Shown: positions 8,959 to 17,864, counted from the first letter of the stretch. The stretch is 64,000 bases of DNA from Actinomycetota bacterium (GCA_014360655.1 JACIXC010000001.1:164715-228714), one strand, 5' to 3'. Translations and numbers: made by a program. The notes: generated by a model from the letters alone, not told the origin.

Positions 8959-9558
8959 CTACCTGGTGAACCTGCGGCGCCTCTCCCGGTGCGGCCTGTC
9001 GATACCGGCATAGGGTGCCCTCGGTCCCGAGAGGGCGAAGAAGAAGGGGATCCTGCGCTGCCTCTTGAAGTAACCCCAGGTACCTATGCCAAGGTAGAGT
9101 TCGTCGTTCACCTTGCGGACCTCGTCGATCATGTTTATGAACCCGGCGCCGGAATGATAGGCCGTGTAGTCGAGCTCGAAGCAGTCCTTTCCGTCGAAGA
9201 CTGAAGCCGCTATCCTGGTCTTCATAGGAAAAACATGGTGTACCCTGCCGAACCGTTCATAGGAGTTGTAACCGTGGCCCTCGTTCTCCGCGACGGTCGT
9301 GAACCCCTTGCCCAGCCACTTTCCCTTGTTCAGGGATGAGCGGAGGCCGAAGTGGGCGAGGGGTTTCTTGATGAACCAGAACCTGCCGGTATCGAGGAGC
9401 TCTCCCTTGAACTCGCCCTCCATCTCCCGCATGGTCGGACAGGGCAGCGTGAGGAAGAGCTCCATCAGCCGCTCCTGCTTCAGGGCCTTGAGGTCCTCGA
9501 CCGTCCAGCCCGCAAGGCCCTCCACCGATGGTCCACGTTCCTGCATGGCCACGCTCAT
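8959..9558 (-). CDS. conserved hypothetical protein with GKW.GK.F motif
   Basis: A soluble protein of 199 residues that I do not recognise with certainty. It has a helical N-terminus (TVEDLKALKQERLMELF), then a mostly beta region with a KGKWLGKGF motif and repeated aromatic residues, reminiscent of the GXWXG/DUF4334 lipocalin-like families. The C-terminus is Arg-rich. ATG 9558 is preferred over the GTG at 9576 because AGAAGGAGG lies 5 nt upstream of it. It is flanked by two alpha/beta hydrolases on the same strand, so a role in binding or modifying a small hydrophobic substrate is conceivable but not shown. Confidence 0.6.
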   Translation of the reverse strand: MSVAMQERGPSVEGLAGWTVEDLKALKQERLMELFLTLPCPTMREMEGEFKGELLDTGRFWFIKKPLAHFGLRSSLNKGKWLGKGFTTVAENEGHGYNSYERFGRVHHVFPMKTRIAASVFDGKDCFELDYTAYHSGAGFINMIDEVRKVNDELYLGIGTWGYFKRQRRIPFFFALSGPRAPYAGIDRPHRERRRRFTR

Positions 9559-9632
9559 GACCGCCTCCTTCTCCACGTGCGCGGCTCCCCGCGCCCTTCC
9601 CGTATTTCCCGCGGTTACGACAAGGCGCCCCC

Positions 9633-9669
9633 GTGCCCTTCAGCCCATGAAGTGCCCTTCAGCCCATGA
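9633..9669. repeat. 18-bp tandem duplication at a gene end
   Basis: GTGCCCTTCAGCCCATGA occurs at 9633-9650 and again at 9652-9669. The second copy contains the stop codon and last codons of the alpha/beta hydrolase that ends at 9659. Probably a simple local duplication. Confidence 0.6.
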
Positions 9670-10702
9670 CCTTCCTCAGCCACTCCGCCACGGGGGGGAC
9701 GATCTCATCCACGTAATCGATGGTCACCAGGTGCGGCCGTGCCGGCAGGTAGAGGAACTCCTTCTCGCAGGTCAGCCTGTCGTACACCCGCCGCACGTAA
9801 TCCTCGGGGAAGATGTTGTCCTGCCCGGAATGGATGACCATGATGGGGGTGCGGATCTCCTCCACCCTGACCGCCAGGGGGGTGGAGCCGAGGGAAGCCA
9901 GCGCCGAGAGGCTGACGGCGTTGACCGCCAGGGGGTCCTCCCTGAAAAACCCCTTCAGGTCCGGGTACAGCCGGCAGGGTTCCGCTGCGAGGTCCAGGTA
10001 CGCGGAGACGGGGACCATGAAGCGTCCCAGGGGGGAAGCGGTTATCGCGCGCACCAAGGGCAGCCGCGAGAACTTCAGCAGGGGCCCGTAGAGACCCGGC
10101 CAGCGCGTCATGCGCTCGTTGTCCGGCTCATCGGGCGCGATCACGTTGTGGCAGACGGCCGCCTTAAGGCGCGGCTCCGCCGCCGCGCAGTAGAAGGCCA
10201 CCATGCCCCCCTGGCTGGAACCCGAGACCGCCACGCGGTCCCCGTAGACGGAGGCGGCATGGTCTATCACCGCGCGCGCGTCATCCGCCAGCTCGCCCAG
10301 GGTATAGACCCCGCGCAGCCCCTCGCTCATGCCGTGACCCCGCGGGTCGAACCCCACCACGTTGAAGCCCTCCCGGCTCAACTTGTAGAGCAGCTCCACG
10401 TAGAGCAGCGCGTACACGCTGGTTCCGGGAATGAAGACCACGACCGGGTCACCGGGCTTGCTCTCGAAATGGTAGAGGGCCAGCTTCCTCTCTCCCGCCT
10501 GCAGCCACTCCTCCCTCCAGGTGCCGAAGAGTTCGCCCAGGCCCACCCTCTCCATGAGCGAGCGGGCATACGCCCTGGCCTCCTCCTCCGTGGGGACGGG
10601 CTTATGCATCTTGCGATAGCTGTAGGTTGCCCAACCCGCCGTGCCTGCCGCCGCGAACAAAGCCCCTTTCTTCACCGCCTGCATGAGACCATGCTCCGCC
10701 AT
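9659..10702 (-). CDS. alpha/beta hydrolase with N-terminal membrane anchor
   Basis: A 347-residue alpha/beta hydrolase. Residues 12-28 form a hydrophobic segment rich in Ala and Gly that could anchor it in the membrane. The oxyanion turn FIPGTS, the FDPRGHG loop, the nucleophile elbow SGSSQGG (Ser163), the acid in HSGQDNIFP and the His in ARPHLVT are all present, so it should be active. The fold matches monoacylglycerol-lipase or peptidase-like members; substrate unknown. Start at 10702 (ATG after AAAGGGGGCAGGGG). A palindrome matching a fatty-acid repressor box lies between its probable -35 and -10, and the divergent neighbour encodes a TetR-type regulator, so repression by that protein is likely. 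Confidence 0.82.
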   Translation of the reverse strand: MAEHGLMQAVKKGALFAAAGTAGWATYSYRKMHKPVPTEEEARAYARSLMERVGLGELFGTWREEWLQAGERKLALYHFESKPGDPVVVFIPGTSVYALLYVELLYKLSREGFNVVGFDPRGHGMSEGLRGVYTLGELADDARAVIDHAASVYGDRVAVSGSSQGGMVAFYCAAAEPRLKAAVCHNVIAPDEPDNERMTRWPGLYGPLLKFSRLPLVRAITASPLGRFMVPVSAYLDLAAEPCRLYPDLKGFFREDPLAVNAVSLSALASLGSTPLAVRVEEIRTPIMVIHSGQDNIFPEDYVRRVYDRLTCEKEFLYLPARPHLVTIDYVDEIVPPVAEWLRKVMG

Positions 10703-10756
10703 CACCCCTGCCCCCTTTTCTCGCTACTGGTCTTTACGCCTTCTTTCTACATACTC

Positions 10757-10781
10757 ATTATATTGAGTGAAGATTCATTCA
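10757..10781 (-). promoter_or_regulatory. FadR-box-like operator over the hydrolase promoter
   Basis: The 18-bp imperfect palindrome TGAGTGAAGATTCATTCA lies at 10764-10781. It matches the published Bacillus FadR (TetR family) box TGAATGA-N4-TCATTCA at all but two specified positions. A TATAAT on the minus strand overlaps 10757-10762, so a bound repressor would cover the hydrolase promoter. Site and promoter are seen; the regulator assignment is inferred. Confidence 0.6.
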
Positions 10782-10967
10782 TTACATCGCTATTCTTACC
10801 GCCGGCGACCGGCCCTGTCAAGAAAGGCCACGCCGTCGCATGAACGGCGTTCATCTTCACTCGGCGGATAATAAAGATCCGCTAAAAGCGTTGTCACGTG
10901 CCCTTTTCTTCTACGGGCAACTTGATGCGTCTTGCGCGACTGCGCCGCCTTTCACTATTATTATTGT

Positions 10968-10996
10968 TTGTGATTTATTAGTTTTTGTGTTATAGT
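10968..10996 (+). promoter_or_regulatory. putative sigma-70-type promoter of the MerR-TetR gene
   Basis: TTGTGA (10968-10973), a 17-bp spacer and TATAGT (10991-10996) lie in an AT-rich stretch that stands out from the GC-rich surroundings. The expected transcript start is about 25 nt before the ATG at 11030. Confidence 0.5.
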
Positions 10997-11029
10997 TCAG
11001 CGAGCAACGTCATGCGCGGGAGGGAAACC

Positions 11030-11911
11030 ATGACCGTCGAGCCCGGATTGCTGAAGATCGCGGACCTGGAGAGGTTGTCGGGCACTCCCCGCCACACCAT
11101 ACACCGGTACGTCCGCCAGGGCCTGCTGCCCGAACCCGTCAGGACCGGCAGGACCATGGCCTACTACGGACCCGCCCACCTCGAGCGCCTGCGGGCCATC
11201 CGCGAGATCAAGGGCGGGTCCCGCCTTCCCCTCGCCTACCTGAAGCAGGTCCTGCAGGCGAGGGATGCCGGCCGCGACACGGTGACGGGGAGCCACGCCG
11301 CACGCGAGGAGCCGTCGCCGGGAAAGGGCACGGGAGAAAAGCGCAGGCAGCAGATCAAGGAAGCGGCCTTCAGGGTCTTTCTCGAGAGGGGTTTCCCGCG
11401 CGCCAGGATCCAGGATATCGCCGCGGCGGCAGGTATCTCCACCGGCACCTTCTATATATACTACCGGGACAAGCGGGAAGTCTTCATGGAGGTCATCGAC
11501 GAGCTCATCCGCAACGCCGTGCAACCGGTGGAGGAGGCGGTGCTGACGGGCGGCGACATCCCGCGCCGTGCCGGGGAGATCGCCCGCTTCTACCTGGAAA
11601 ACTACGGGTACTTCTCCGGGATCATCAACCAGCTGCGGGGGATGATGGCCGAGGAGGAGCCCGCGGCCCGGGACAAGTTCATCGCCCTGCACAAGCAGCT
11701 GGCGGACCCCATCGTGCGCGGCATCCGCGCGGCCGTCGCGGGCGGCTTCATCCGCGAGGTGGACCCCGAGCTGCTGGCCCGTGCCATCATGGGCATGGTC
11801 GAGTTCCTGGCCATCTACCTGTCCTTCGAAGGAAAGCACGACGTCTCCCGGGTCGTCTCCTTCATAACCGACCTTCTCATGAATGGCCTGCGCGTGCCCG
11901 ACGGCGGCTGA
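11030..11911 (+). CDS. MerR-TetR fusion transcriptional regulator
   Basis: A 293-residue protein with two different DNA-binding domains. Residues 7-75 form a MerR-type winged helix (LLKIADLERLSGTPRHTIHR, GLLPEP, YYGPAHLERL). A linker of about 30 residues follows. Residues 104-150 form a TetR helix-turn-helix (RRQQIKEAAFRVFLERGF, then TGTFYIYYRDKREVF), and the rest is a helical ligand-binding region like other TetR proteins. ATG 11030 follows GGGAGGG and is preferred over the upstream ATG at 10985. It is transcribed divergently from the membrane-anchored hydrolase, whose promoter carries a TetR/FadR-like palindrome. It probably senses an acyl-type ligand, by analogy only. Confidence 0.85.
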   Translation: MTVEPGLLKIADLERLSGTPRHTIHRYVRQGLLPEPVRTGRTMAYYGPAHLERLRAIREIKGGSRLPLAYLKQVLQARDAGRDTVTGSHAAREEPSPGKGTGEKRRQQIKEAAFRVFLERGFPRARIQDIAAAAGISTGTFYIYYRDKREVFMEVIDELIRNAVQPVEEAVLTGGDIPRRAGEIARFYLENYGYFSGIINQLRGMMAEEEPAARDKFIALHKQLADPIVRGIRAAVAGGFIREVDPELLARAIMGMVEFLAIYLSFEGKHDVSRVVSFITDLLMNGLRVPDGG

Positions 11912-12056
11912 CCGCGCCGCCCTCGCGTTCATACACGGCCGCCGGTCGGGGCGACCGCATGGCGAAGAACGTCGCCCCCGTCGCTCAAGGGAGCCGATCC
12001 TGCCTCCACGGACGCGGGGCAAACCGTGGCCCCGGGGTCGTCCCCTTCCGCCCCCG

Positions 12057-12947
12057 TCACCGCGGGAGGTCGATCCTCCCGCCCATCTCCCCGTAAAGCT
12101 GCGGCAGGAAGGAGGCCAGGTTGTTGTACTCTATGAGGCTGTGCAGGCAGTTGTTGCGCGCCAGGTCCGCCATCCTGAAGAGGAGGGGCCGCTTCACCCT
12201 CACCGGGACGCCTCCCTTCATGGTGTAACCGATCCAGTAGCGGCTGCGGTATTCGACCCCTCCCTCGACCTCTCGCACCGCGTGGAAAAAGACGTTGAAG
12301 GGGGTTTTGAGCAGGCTCAGCGTTACGTTGGCGCAGTAAGCCCTGGACATGCCGGACGCCTCGAACATGTCCATGTCCAGCCCGAAATCGCGCGGCGAGA
12401 AGAAGGTTATGGCGAGCTTCTGCGCGCTGCGCACGTTGAACCCCTCCACCGGGTAGTGGGTGCTTCCGTGATTCCTCTCCCGGAGCGGCACCCCCGAGGC
12501 GTCAAGGTGCCGGGCGGGGTCATCCACCCCTATGTCGGTATGGGCGACGGGGCACCAAAGGGCGTAACGCAGGCCTTCCAGCGGGTGCCAGTTGAACCAC
12601 CAGTCGAGCATCTCGGGGGTGACGCCCGGCATCCTCACAAGCGTGGCGGCGAAGCCACTGCCGTCGGGCATGACGGTGTAGCCGGTCTCCACCGGGAGGT
12701 ACCCCGGCCTCATGAGGTCGTTCCGGTCATGGATGGAGGTGGCCCTGGAGGGGTCCACCGGTCCCGCGTTGACCCTCTCCAAGTCGTCGGCGGGGATCTC
12801 CGCCAGTTCCTTGTGGAAATATTTGGAATATGGCTTTCTTTCCTCCTCGGCCGCCAGCCGCCTGCGCTCCATCTTCCGGATGTCCTCCATGGTCACCGGG
12901 TCGGGGAAGATCTTCCCCATCCTCACGAACAGGCTCCCCAGGCTCAT
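12057..12947 (-). CDS. PhlG-like (DAPG/phloretin hydrolase family) C-C hydrolase 1
   Basis: A 296-residue member of the zinc-dependent 2,4-diacetylphloroglucinol hydrolase (PhlG) family, enzymes that cut a C-C bond next to a ring-attached carbonyl. The signature GVTPEMLDWWFNWHP leads to YALWCPVAHTD (His136), then Glu168, and a late LHSLIEYNN with His269 and Glu273 in the HxxxE spacing of the zinc site. About 90 N-terminal residues precede the conserved part. ATG 12947 overlaps the stop of the upstream membrane-protein gene (ATGA), fixing the start. It is a paralogue of the gene at 13496, with the small membrane protein between them. Confidence 0.8.
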   Translation of the reverse strand: MSLGSLFVRMGKIFPDPVTMEDIRKMERRRLAAEEERKPYSKYFHKELAEIPADDLERVNAGPVDPSRATSIHDRNDLMRPGYLPVETGYTVMPDGSGFAATLVRMPGVTPEMLDWWFNWHPLEGLRYALWCPVAHTDIGVDDPARHLDASGVPLRERNHGSTHYPVEGFNVRSAQKLAITFFSPRDFGLDMDMFEASGMSRAYCANVTLSLLKTPFNVFFHAVREVEGGVEYRSRYWIGYTMKGGVPVRVKRPLLFRMADLARNNCLHSLIEYNNLASFLPQLYGEMGGRIDLPR

Positions 12948-13456
12948 CTGCAACCCTCCTGCTCGGCATTCCCGGCCTTCCTCGCCAGGGCTCCCCTCGC
13001 CGCGAAGGCCACGAAGGGCACGGCATGCAGCGCCGCTCCCTGCACGGCGGCGCGCCAGGCGGAAGACCTCCTGTATCGCGGCGAGGCCCTGTACGCCGAG
13101 AAAGCCCGCAGGGAAAGGGGAACGTAGAGGACGAGGCCGGTCACCAGGCCGGGCACGTATTTCCTCGTCCTGAGCGATGCCGCCGCGTGGAAAGCGGAGT
13201 TGACGAGCAGCATGCTGGCCATGCTGAGACCGAATGTCGGGTTCCGCTTGCGCATCAGGGCCCCGTAGAGGCACCCGAGTATCATCGAGGCGTTGACTCC
13301 CACCACGATGGTGATCGAGGCGTTGCCGAAGACCCCGGGGGCCATCTCCCTGGCCGCCGCGAGAAATCCGCCAGGCCAGGCGTATTCCTCCGCCACGTGG
13401 GCGCAGGATGCCGCCAGCAGGGCCCAGTAGACGCGGCTGTCGTCGCCGTGTTCCAT
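12944..13456 (-). CDS. HXXEE-family small membrane protein
   Basis: A 170-residue integral membrane protein with four or five hydrophobic segments. The N-terminal signature HVAEEYAWPGGF is the HxxEE motif that names the family, followed by a conserved Asn in the second helix (VVGVNASMI). The function of the family is unknown; conserved His and Glu residues in the membrane suggest metal or proton binding. GGTGAGG lies upstream of the ATG, and the stop overlaps the next gene's start. It sits between two PhlG-like hydrolases, so it may handle the same substrate or product. Confidence 0.78.
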   Translation of the reverse strand: MEHGDDSRVYWALLAASCAHVAEEYAWPGGFLAAAREMAPGVFGNASITIVVGVNASMILGCLYGALMRKRNPTFGLSMASMLLVNSAFHAAASLRTRKYVPGLVTGLVLYVPLSLRAFSAYRASPRYRRSSAWRAAVQGAALHAVPFVAFAARGALARKAGNAEQEGCR

Positions 13457-13495
13457 GCTTGCCTCACCGCCTTCCGCTCATCCGTTCCCGGGACG

Positions 13496-14101
13496 TCAAT
13501 CCTTTCCCGACCATGCCGTGGGGTTCTCCGTACCTGCCTGTGCCTGGCTGTCGATCCTTTCCAGGAGCCCGGGCAGGAACACGGGGAACTGGCCCATCTC
13601 CTCGCGGTTGTGCTTGCGGAGCCCCTTCACGAAAAATCCGGGCGCCCTGGCGGGGATGCGGAAGGTGGAGCGCATGCGCGTACCTCCCTCCATCTCCTCG
13701 TACTGGTGCTGCACCCAGGCATAGGGGACTCCCTTGCGATCGAGGACGGCGCTCGTGACGACATGCCCGTACTCCCTGGGGATGGAGACGGCGTCCGGGT
13801 CCTCCAGGCGTATGCGCATCCTGCTGGGTATGCCCCCTATTTTCTCGAGAACGCAGTGGGTGAAGGTGGCCCTGCCCCCCTCTTCCCTGACCTCCATCCT
13901 GGCCTCCATGTGATCGCGCGGGTGCCAGAGCTTGTAGGTCTCCGTATCCCCCATGAGCAGCCACCAACGGTCGATCATCTCCGGCGTGACGCCGCGGAGC
14001 TCGTGGTCGATGACCACGTCCTTTGTCTCGCCCCTGGAAATCCTGGCCACCCAGCCGGTGATCAGGCCGTTGCACCACGCTATGACCTCGTGCACGAACA
14101 T
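13496..14101 (-). CDS. PhlG-like (DAPG/phloretin hydrolase family) C-C hydrolase 2
   Basis: A 201-residue shorter paralogue of the PhlG-like gene at 12057. It keeps GVTPEMIDRWWLLMGD, YKLWHPRDHME (His60 and His64) and the late KHNREEMGQFP with His164 and Glu168, the HxxxE metal pair. It lacks the long N-terminal extension of its sister. GGGGGTGATC precedes the ATG. About 57 nt upstream is the 13-mer CATCATGCATCAT, also found at the same distance ahead of the ThDP gene at 30200. Likely cuts a C-C bond in an acylated ring or 1,3-diketone; substrate unknown. Confidence 0.78.
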   Translation of the reverse strand: MFVHEVIAWCNGLITGWVARISRGETKDVVIDHELRGVTPEMIDRWWLLMGDTETYKLWHPRDHMEARMEVREEGGRATFTHCVLEKIGGIPSRMRIRLEDPDAVSIPREYGHVVTSAVLDRKGVPYAWVQHQYEEMEGGTRMRSTFRIPARAPGFFVKGLRKHNREEMGQFPVFLPGLLERIDSQAQAGTENPTAWSGKD

Positions 14102-14300
14102 GCGGGATCACCCCCGTTCGCTCTCCGTGACGGGAAGGCCGCGCACATGTAAGAACCCATCATGCATCATGCGCGTCGCCCTCCGCCTCGCGACCGTCCG
14201 CCTCTTTCCCGTTACCTTCAGCACAGAACGCGATGGGCAGGCCTCCCCCACCACGCGCGTCGACCCCCCAGGGCAATCATACCATAATTTACCATATCCT

Positions 14301-16097
14301 TTACGTTCCTTCCCTCTTTGCCCGCGAACAGCGCGCGCGAACGCGGGTCGGTTCCCATCCCTGCCCCTCACGGCTCGATGGCGGCTTGATGGGATACCTC
14401 TCGATGGGGATATCCTCCGTGGAGAGGACCATCTCCCCCTCCCGGTCGTGGATTATTATCCACTTCAGCCAGTTGACGTTGTCGGTATCCGGGTAATCCT
14501 CCCTCACGAACCAACCCCGCGATTCCTTCCTCTCCAGGGAAGCCCGGTAGAACATCTCCGCGCAGAGCGCCATGCTCCTGGCCTCGTTGCAGCGGGCCAG
14601 GTCGTGGGGGTCTTCGGCCTTCAGCCCGGACAGCCTGTCCTTCACCTTCAGGACCATGCCCAGGGCCTCCCACATGCGGGCCTCGCTCTTCCAGTTGCTG
14701 TACCTGACGGGCGTCATCGCCCCCTGTACCTCGCGCACGAGATCGAGGGCCGAGACCCCCGCGCCATCCCGCCGCGCCGGCGCGAAGATCTCCTTCCTGA
14801 GCGCGGCGGCCTGCGCGCCGTCTATGCGCGGCGCTTCCCCCGCCTGCGCGGCATATTCCACGGCGGCCAAGGCTCCCCTGCGGGCGCTCCACACCGCGTT
14901 CATGAGCCCGGTGCCGCGGATGCGGCCGGGGGGCGAGGGCACGGCGCCCGTCCAGGCTGAACCGCTGTAACTGACGTCCCCCACCGCGAAGAGGCCGGGC
15001 AGGGAAGTGGCCATCTGGTGGTCGACGCCGACCGGGGACTGCTCACCGACGAAGCCGGGAATCACCTCGGGCATGCCCGGGATGTCCCCGGCCTCGGCGG
15101 CAGCCGTTTTCTCCCAGAGGCGCGACCAGAAGGCGACGGCGGCCGGGCGGTCCCATACCAGGTCGGTGGCGAAAAGTATCTCCGACCCAATCTGCAGGAG
15201 GTTCTCCTCGCTCCTGACCCTCACCGGCCCCCTCCCTTCCAGGTGTTCCCTGTACCAGCCGACGGCGGCCATCGCACAGATGTCCGGGTGCACGCCGGGA
15301 CGGTACTTCGCGGAGACGTCCTCCCCCCCGGCGTTGTACATGTGGTCCTCTGCCCCGAAGATGACCTCGCGGCTCGCCGCGTGCACCATGTTCACGAAGC
15401 TGCCGAATTCGGCGTTTCTCATGCGCGCCCCCGCGCGGTAGGCCGCCGCTATGCCGTCCCCGCGACCGCAGCTCCACATGGGCAGGACCCGGTAGTTCTG
15501 GCTGCCGCTGGCCAGGATGGTCGCCCCGGCCCGCACCAGGTAGCAGGTGCCGTCCTCGATGCCGAACCCCATGGCGCCGGCGACGCGGTCTCCGTCCTTG
15601 AGGAGATCCACCAGGGTCACCTTGTCCAGGAAACGGACCCCCAGCACCCCGGCCCTCCGCCGCAGGCGCCGGCACATGTCCAGGTCCACGCCGGCCAGCC
15701 CCCAGGGGACGTCCAGGCCGGGGAGCTTGACGTACTTCCAACTGCCGTCCCTCTCCTTGGCCACCCTTACCCCCCAGGCATCCAGGCAGTCCAGCACGCC
15801 GTTGCAGGTACGGGCGTACTCGCCCAGAAGCTCCTGGTCCTCGAGGAAACAGCCGATGTGGTGCACGTGGAAGCGCACGAAGTCCTCGGGCCTGTCGGCG
15901 GGGGTGAGAAAGGCGAGTATCCCGCCGCCCCTGTCCGCCTTTCCCGCCCACCCCGCGGTGGCCTTCTCCACCACCAGGACGTCGAGGCGTGGGGCCTTTT
16001 CCTTCACGGTTATGGCGGCCGCGAGACCCGCTATCCCGCCTCCCCAGACGAGCACGTCGGCGGATAGGATCTCCCCCAGCGAATCCAGCCCTGTCAT
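14301..16097 (-). CDS. FAD-dependent flavoprotein (fumarate reductase/AprA-like)
   Basis: A 598-residue flavoprotein of the succinate dehydrogenase/fumarate reductase/APS-reductase superfamily. The FAD fingerprint VWGGGIAGLAAAITV starts at about residue 17, with an acidic strand end at VVEK. GATILASGSQNYR and LFAVGDVSYSG supply the second and third FAD contacts. The C-terminal helical part (residues 450-590) is typical of the family. A two-cluster ferredoxin is encoded directly upstream, so the pair may form an electron-transferring oxidoreductase like AprBA. No signal peptide, so it is cytoplasmic. Likely acts on an unsaturated or keto intermediate of the surrounding catabolic operon. Start fixed by AAAGG upstream. 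Confidence 0.82.
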   Translation of the reverse strand: MTGLDSLGEILSADVLVWGGGIAGLAAAITVKEKAPRLDVLVVEKATAGWAGKADRGGGILAFLTPADRPEDFVRFHVHHIGCFLEDQELLGEYARTCNGVLDCLDAWGVRVAKERDGSWKYVKLPGLDVPWGLAGVDLDMCRRLRRRAGVLGVRFLDKVTLVDLLKDGDRVAGAMGFGIEDGTCYLVRAGATILASGSQNYRVLPMWSCGRGDGIAAAYRAGARMRNAEFGSFVNMVHAASREVIFGAEDHMYNAGGEDVSAKYRPGVHPDICAMAAVGWYREHLEGRGPVRVRSEENLLQIGSEILFATDLVWDRPAAVAFWSRLWEKTAAAEAGDIPGMPEVIPGFVGEQSPVGVDHQMATSLPGLFAVGDVSYSGSAWTGAVPSPPGRIRGTGLMNAVWSARRGALAAVEYAAQAGEAPRIDGAQAAALRKEIFAPARRDGAGVSALDLVREVQGAMTPVRYSNWKSEARMWEALGMVLKVKDRLSGLKAEDPHDLARCNEARSMALCAEMFYRASLERKESRGWFVREDYPDTDNVNWLKWIIIHDREGEMVLSTEDIPIERYPIKPPSSREGQGWEPTRVRARCSRAKREGT

Positions 16098-16163
16098 GCC
16101 GTTACCTTTCCATTATCTTCCAACAGGTTAATAGCGCTGGGCGCCTTACACCGCCTCCCGCCC

Positions 16164-16382
16164 CTACAGGGCCGACCATCGCATGTACGCGAAGTCGGGG
16201 GTCACGGTGATGCATTCCCGCGGGCACCTTATCTCGCACAGGTTGCAGTGAACGCAATCCTCCGCGTGCGCGACAACGGGCTTTTTCCCCGCTTCGTCCC
16301 AACGCAGCACGTTCACGAAGCAGGCCTTCACGCAAGCCCTGCATCCGTCGCACCTCTCGAGATCGATGTCTATGGCATTCAT
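16164..16382 (-). CDS. 2[4Fe-4S] ferredoxin
   Basis: A 72-residue ferredoxin with two cluster motifs, CDGCRACVKAC and CVHCNLCEIRCP, each with the fourth Cys in place. ATG 16382 (MNAIDIDLERC) follows AGGAAAGGACGGAG; a longer open frame upstream has no coding character. It precedes the flavoprotein by 66 nt and is the probable electron donor or acceptor subunit for it, as AprB is for AprA. Confidence 0.88.
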   Translation of the reverse strand: MNAIDIDLERCDGCRACVKACFVNVLRWDEAGKKPVVAHAEDCVHCNLCEIRCPRECITVTPDFAYMRWSAL

Positions 16383-16432
16383 CTCCGTCCTTTCCTGACG
16401 CCGCCCCATAAGGCCCTGTCGGATAGCGCGCC

Positions 16433-16918
16433 TCAACCGCTTGCCGGGGCCAGGAGATCCGCGAACCTCATCATCTTCAGGGGATGCCTGGCCGCACCCT
16501 TCATCCTCAGCTCGCCGCGCAAGAACCTGGCCGCGAGGTCCCGGCCCTCGGGAGTGAAGAGGAACTTCAGCGCCGCGGGCCCCGCGGGCACGCGCGCCAG
16601 CTTCATGAGCACCGCCGGCTCGCAGCGGATCGTGATGTCCGCACGGGGGGCGACGCCGCACTGCAGGACCACGCGTCCTCCCTTGAAGGTCACGGTGAAC
16701 GCGTATTCCCCGCGGCCGGCGGGCTCCATGGCCACCGCCAGGTCCATCTTCCCGGCGGCCTTGCGCTTGCGCGGCTCCTTGAGGAGGTTGAGGAGCATGG
16801 CCCGCATGAAGCGCGCCAGCACGTGCAGGTCCTCCCCGCTCTCGATCACCAGAATGCCCCGCGGCTCACCGGCGGGAGTGGCGGCGGGGGCGGGTCCTCT
16901 CTCGTCAACCGTCCCCAT
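16433..16918 (-). CDS. SCP2 sterol-carrier domain protein
   Basis: A 161-residue protein whose residues 45-150 match the SCP-2 lipid-binding fold: alternating hydrophobic strands in AVAMEPAGRGEYAFTVTFKG, ADITIRCE, then a helix and the closing RFLRGELRMKGAARHPLKMM. Such proteins carry hydrophobic acyl-CoA or steroid-like ligands in the cytoplasm. Its start overlaps the end of the 3-hydroxyacyl-CoA dehydrogenase by 14 nt, with GGGGGAAGGGC as ribosome site, so the two are translationally coupled. It implies that the pathway's substrate is lipophilic. Confidence 0.8.
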   Translation of the reverse strand: MGTVDERGPAPAATPAGEPRGILVIESGEDLHVLARFMRAMLLNLLKEPRKRKAAGKMDLAVAMEPAGRGEYAFTVTFKGGRVVLQCGVAPRADITIRCEPAVLMKLARVPAGPAALKFLFTPEGRDLAARFLRGELRMKGAARHPLKMMRFADLLAPASG

Positions 16919-17864
16919 GCCCTTCCCCCTTCACCCCGCACCACTCCAACAGGTGACGCTGCAGGCGAACCCTGCATTCCTCCATCTGCTGCGGTGTCCA
17001 TGACCGGAAGCCCCTGCCGCTCGAGAAACCCAGCTCGCCTTGCTCTACTTTTCCTTTAAGGAGGGGCGAGGGTTGCGGCGAACTCTCCAAATGCCGCAGG
17101 ACATACTCGTGAATCTGCAAGGTGAGGTCCAGGCCCACCATGTCCGCGTTCTCCAGGGGGCCGAGCACGGGGAGCCTCATGCCGAACCCCAGTTTCACCA
17201 CCTCGTCCACCGTCTCCGCGTCCGCGATGCCGCGTTCCACGAGGGAGACGGCCTCGCGCCACAGCGCGTGCTGCAGCCGGTTGCCCACGAAGCCGGGCAC
17301 GTCCTTTTTCACCCGCACCGGGCGCTTGCCCGCCGCGACCAGGAGCTCGCACGCGCGGTCCACCGCCCAGGGGGCCGAGTCGTTCCCGGGGATCACCTCG
17401 ACCAGCGGTACCAGGAAGGGCGGGTTCCAGAAATGCGTCCCCACGATGCGCTGCCTTTCCGCCGCATCCCGGGCTATCTCGCTTATGCTGATCACCGAGG
17501 TGTTGGTGGCCAGGATCACATCCGGCGGGCAGAGAGCGTCCACTTCACGGAAGAGGTCCCGCTTCCGGTCCGCTTCCTCGGGAATCGCCTCTATCACCAG
17601 CTCCACTTCGGACACCGCTTCCTCCAGGTGGATCGTGGTGGAAATCCTTTCCAGAAGAGGCGTGATGTCTTCCGCCTTCCACGCGCCTTCGCTGACCATA
17701 AGCTCCAGGTTGCCGCGCACGCGGGACAGCGCCTCGTCCAGCCGGTCATGTCCCGTGTCCGCCAGGTAGACCCGGAAATCATGCGCGGCGAACGCCTGTG
17801 CTATGCCGTGCCCCATGAGGCCGGCTCCGATGACCGCGACCTTCCCTTTGCGGCCTTCGCCCAT
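16905..17864 (-). CDS. 3-hydroxyacyl-CoA dehydrogenase
   Basis: A 319-residue NAD-dependent dehydrogenase of the FadB/Hbd type. The Rossmann motif VIGAGLMGHGIAQAFA opens it. EAIPEEADRKRDLF and ATNTSVISI follow, then GTHFWNPPFLVPLVEVI, in which the catalytic His sits before NPP, and DVPGFVGNRLQ at the start of the helical dimer domain. The C-terminal part after LENADMVGLD contains a poorly conserved insert. ATG 17864 after AAGGGG is preferred to an upstream GTG. It would oxidise a 3-hydroxyacyl-CoA or related hydroxy acid in the IclR-controlled catabolic operon. Confidence 0.88.
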   Translation of the reverse strand: MGEGRKGKVAVIGAGLMGHGIAQAFAAHDFRVYLADTGHDRLDEALSRVRGNLELMVSEGAWKAEDITPLLERISTTIHLEEAVSEVELVIEAIPEEADRKRDLFREVDALCPPDVILATNTSVISISEIARDAAERQRIVGTHFWNPPFLVPLVEVIPGNDSAPWAVDRACELLVAAGKRPVRVKKDVPGFVGNRLQHALWREAVSLVERGIADAETVDEVVKLGFGMRLPVLGPLENADMVGLDLTLQIHEYVLRHLESSPQPSPLLKGKVEQGELGFSSGRGFRSWTPQQMEECRVRLQRHLLEWCGVKGEGHGDG

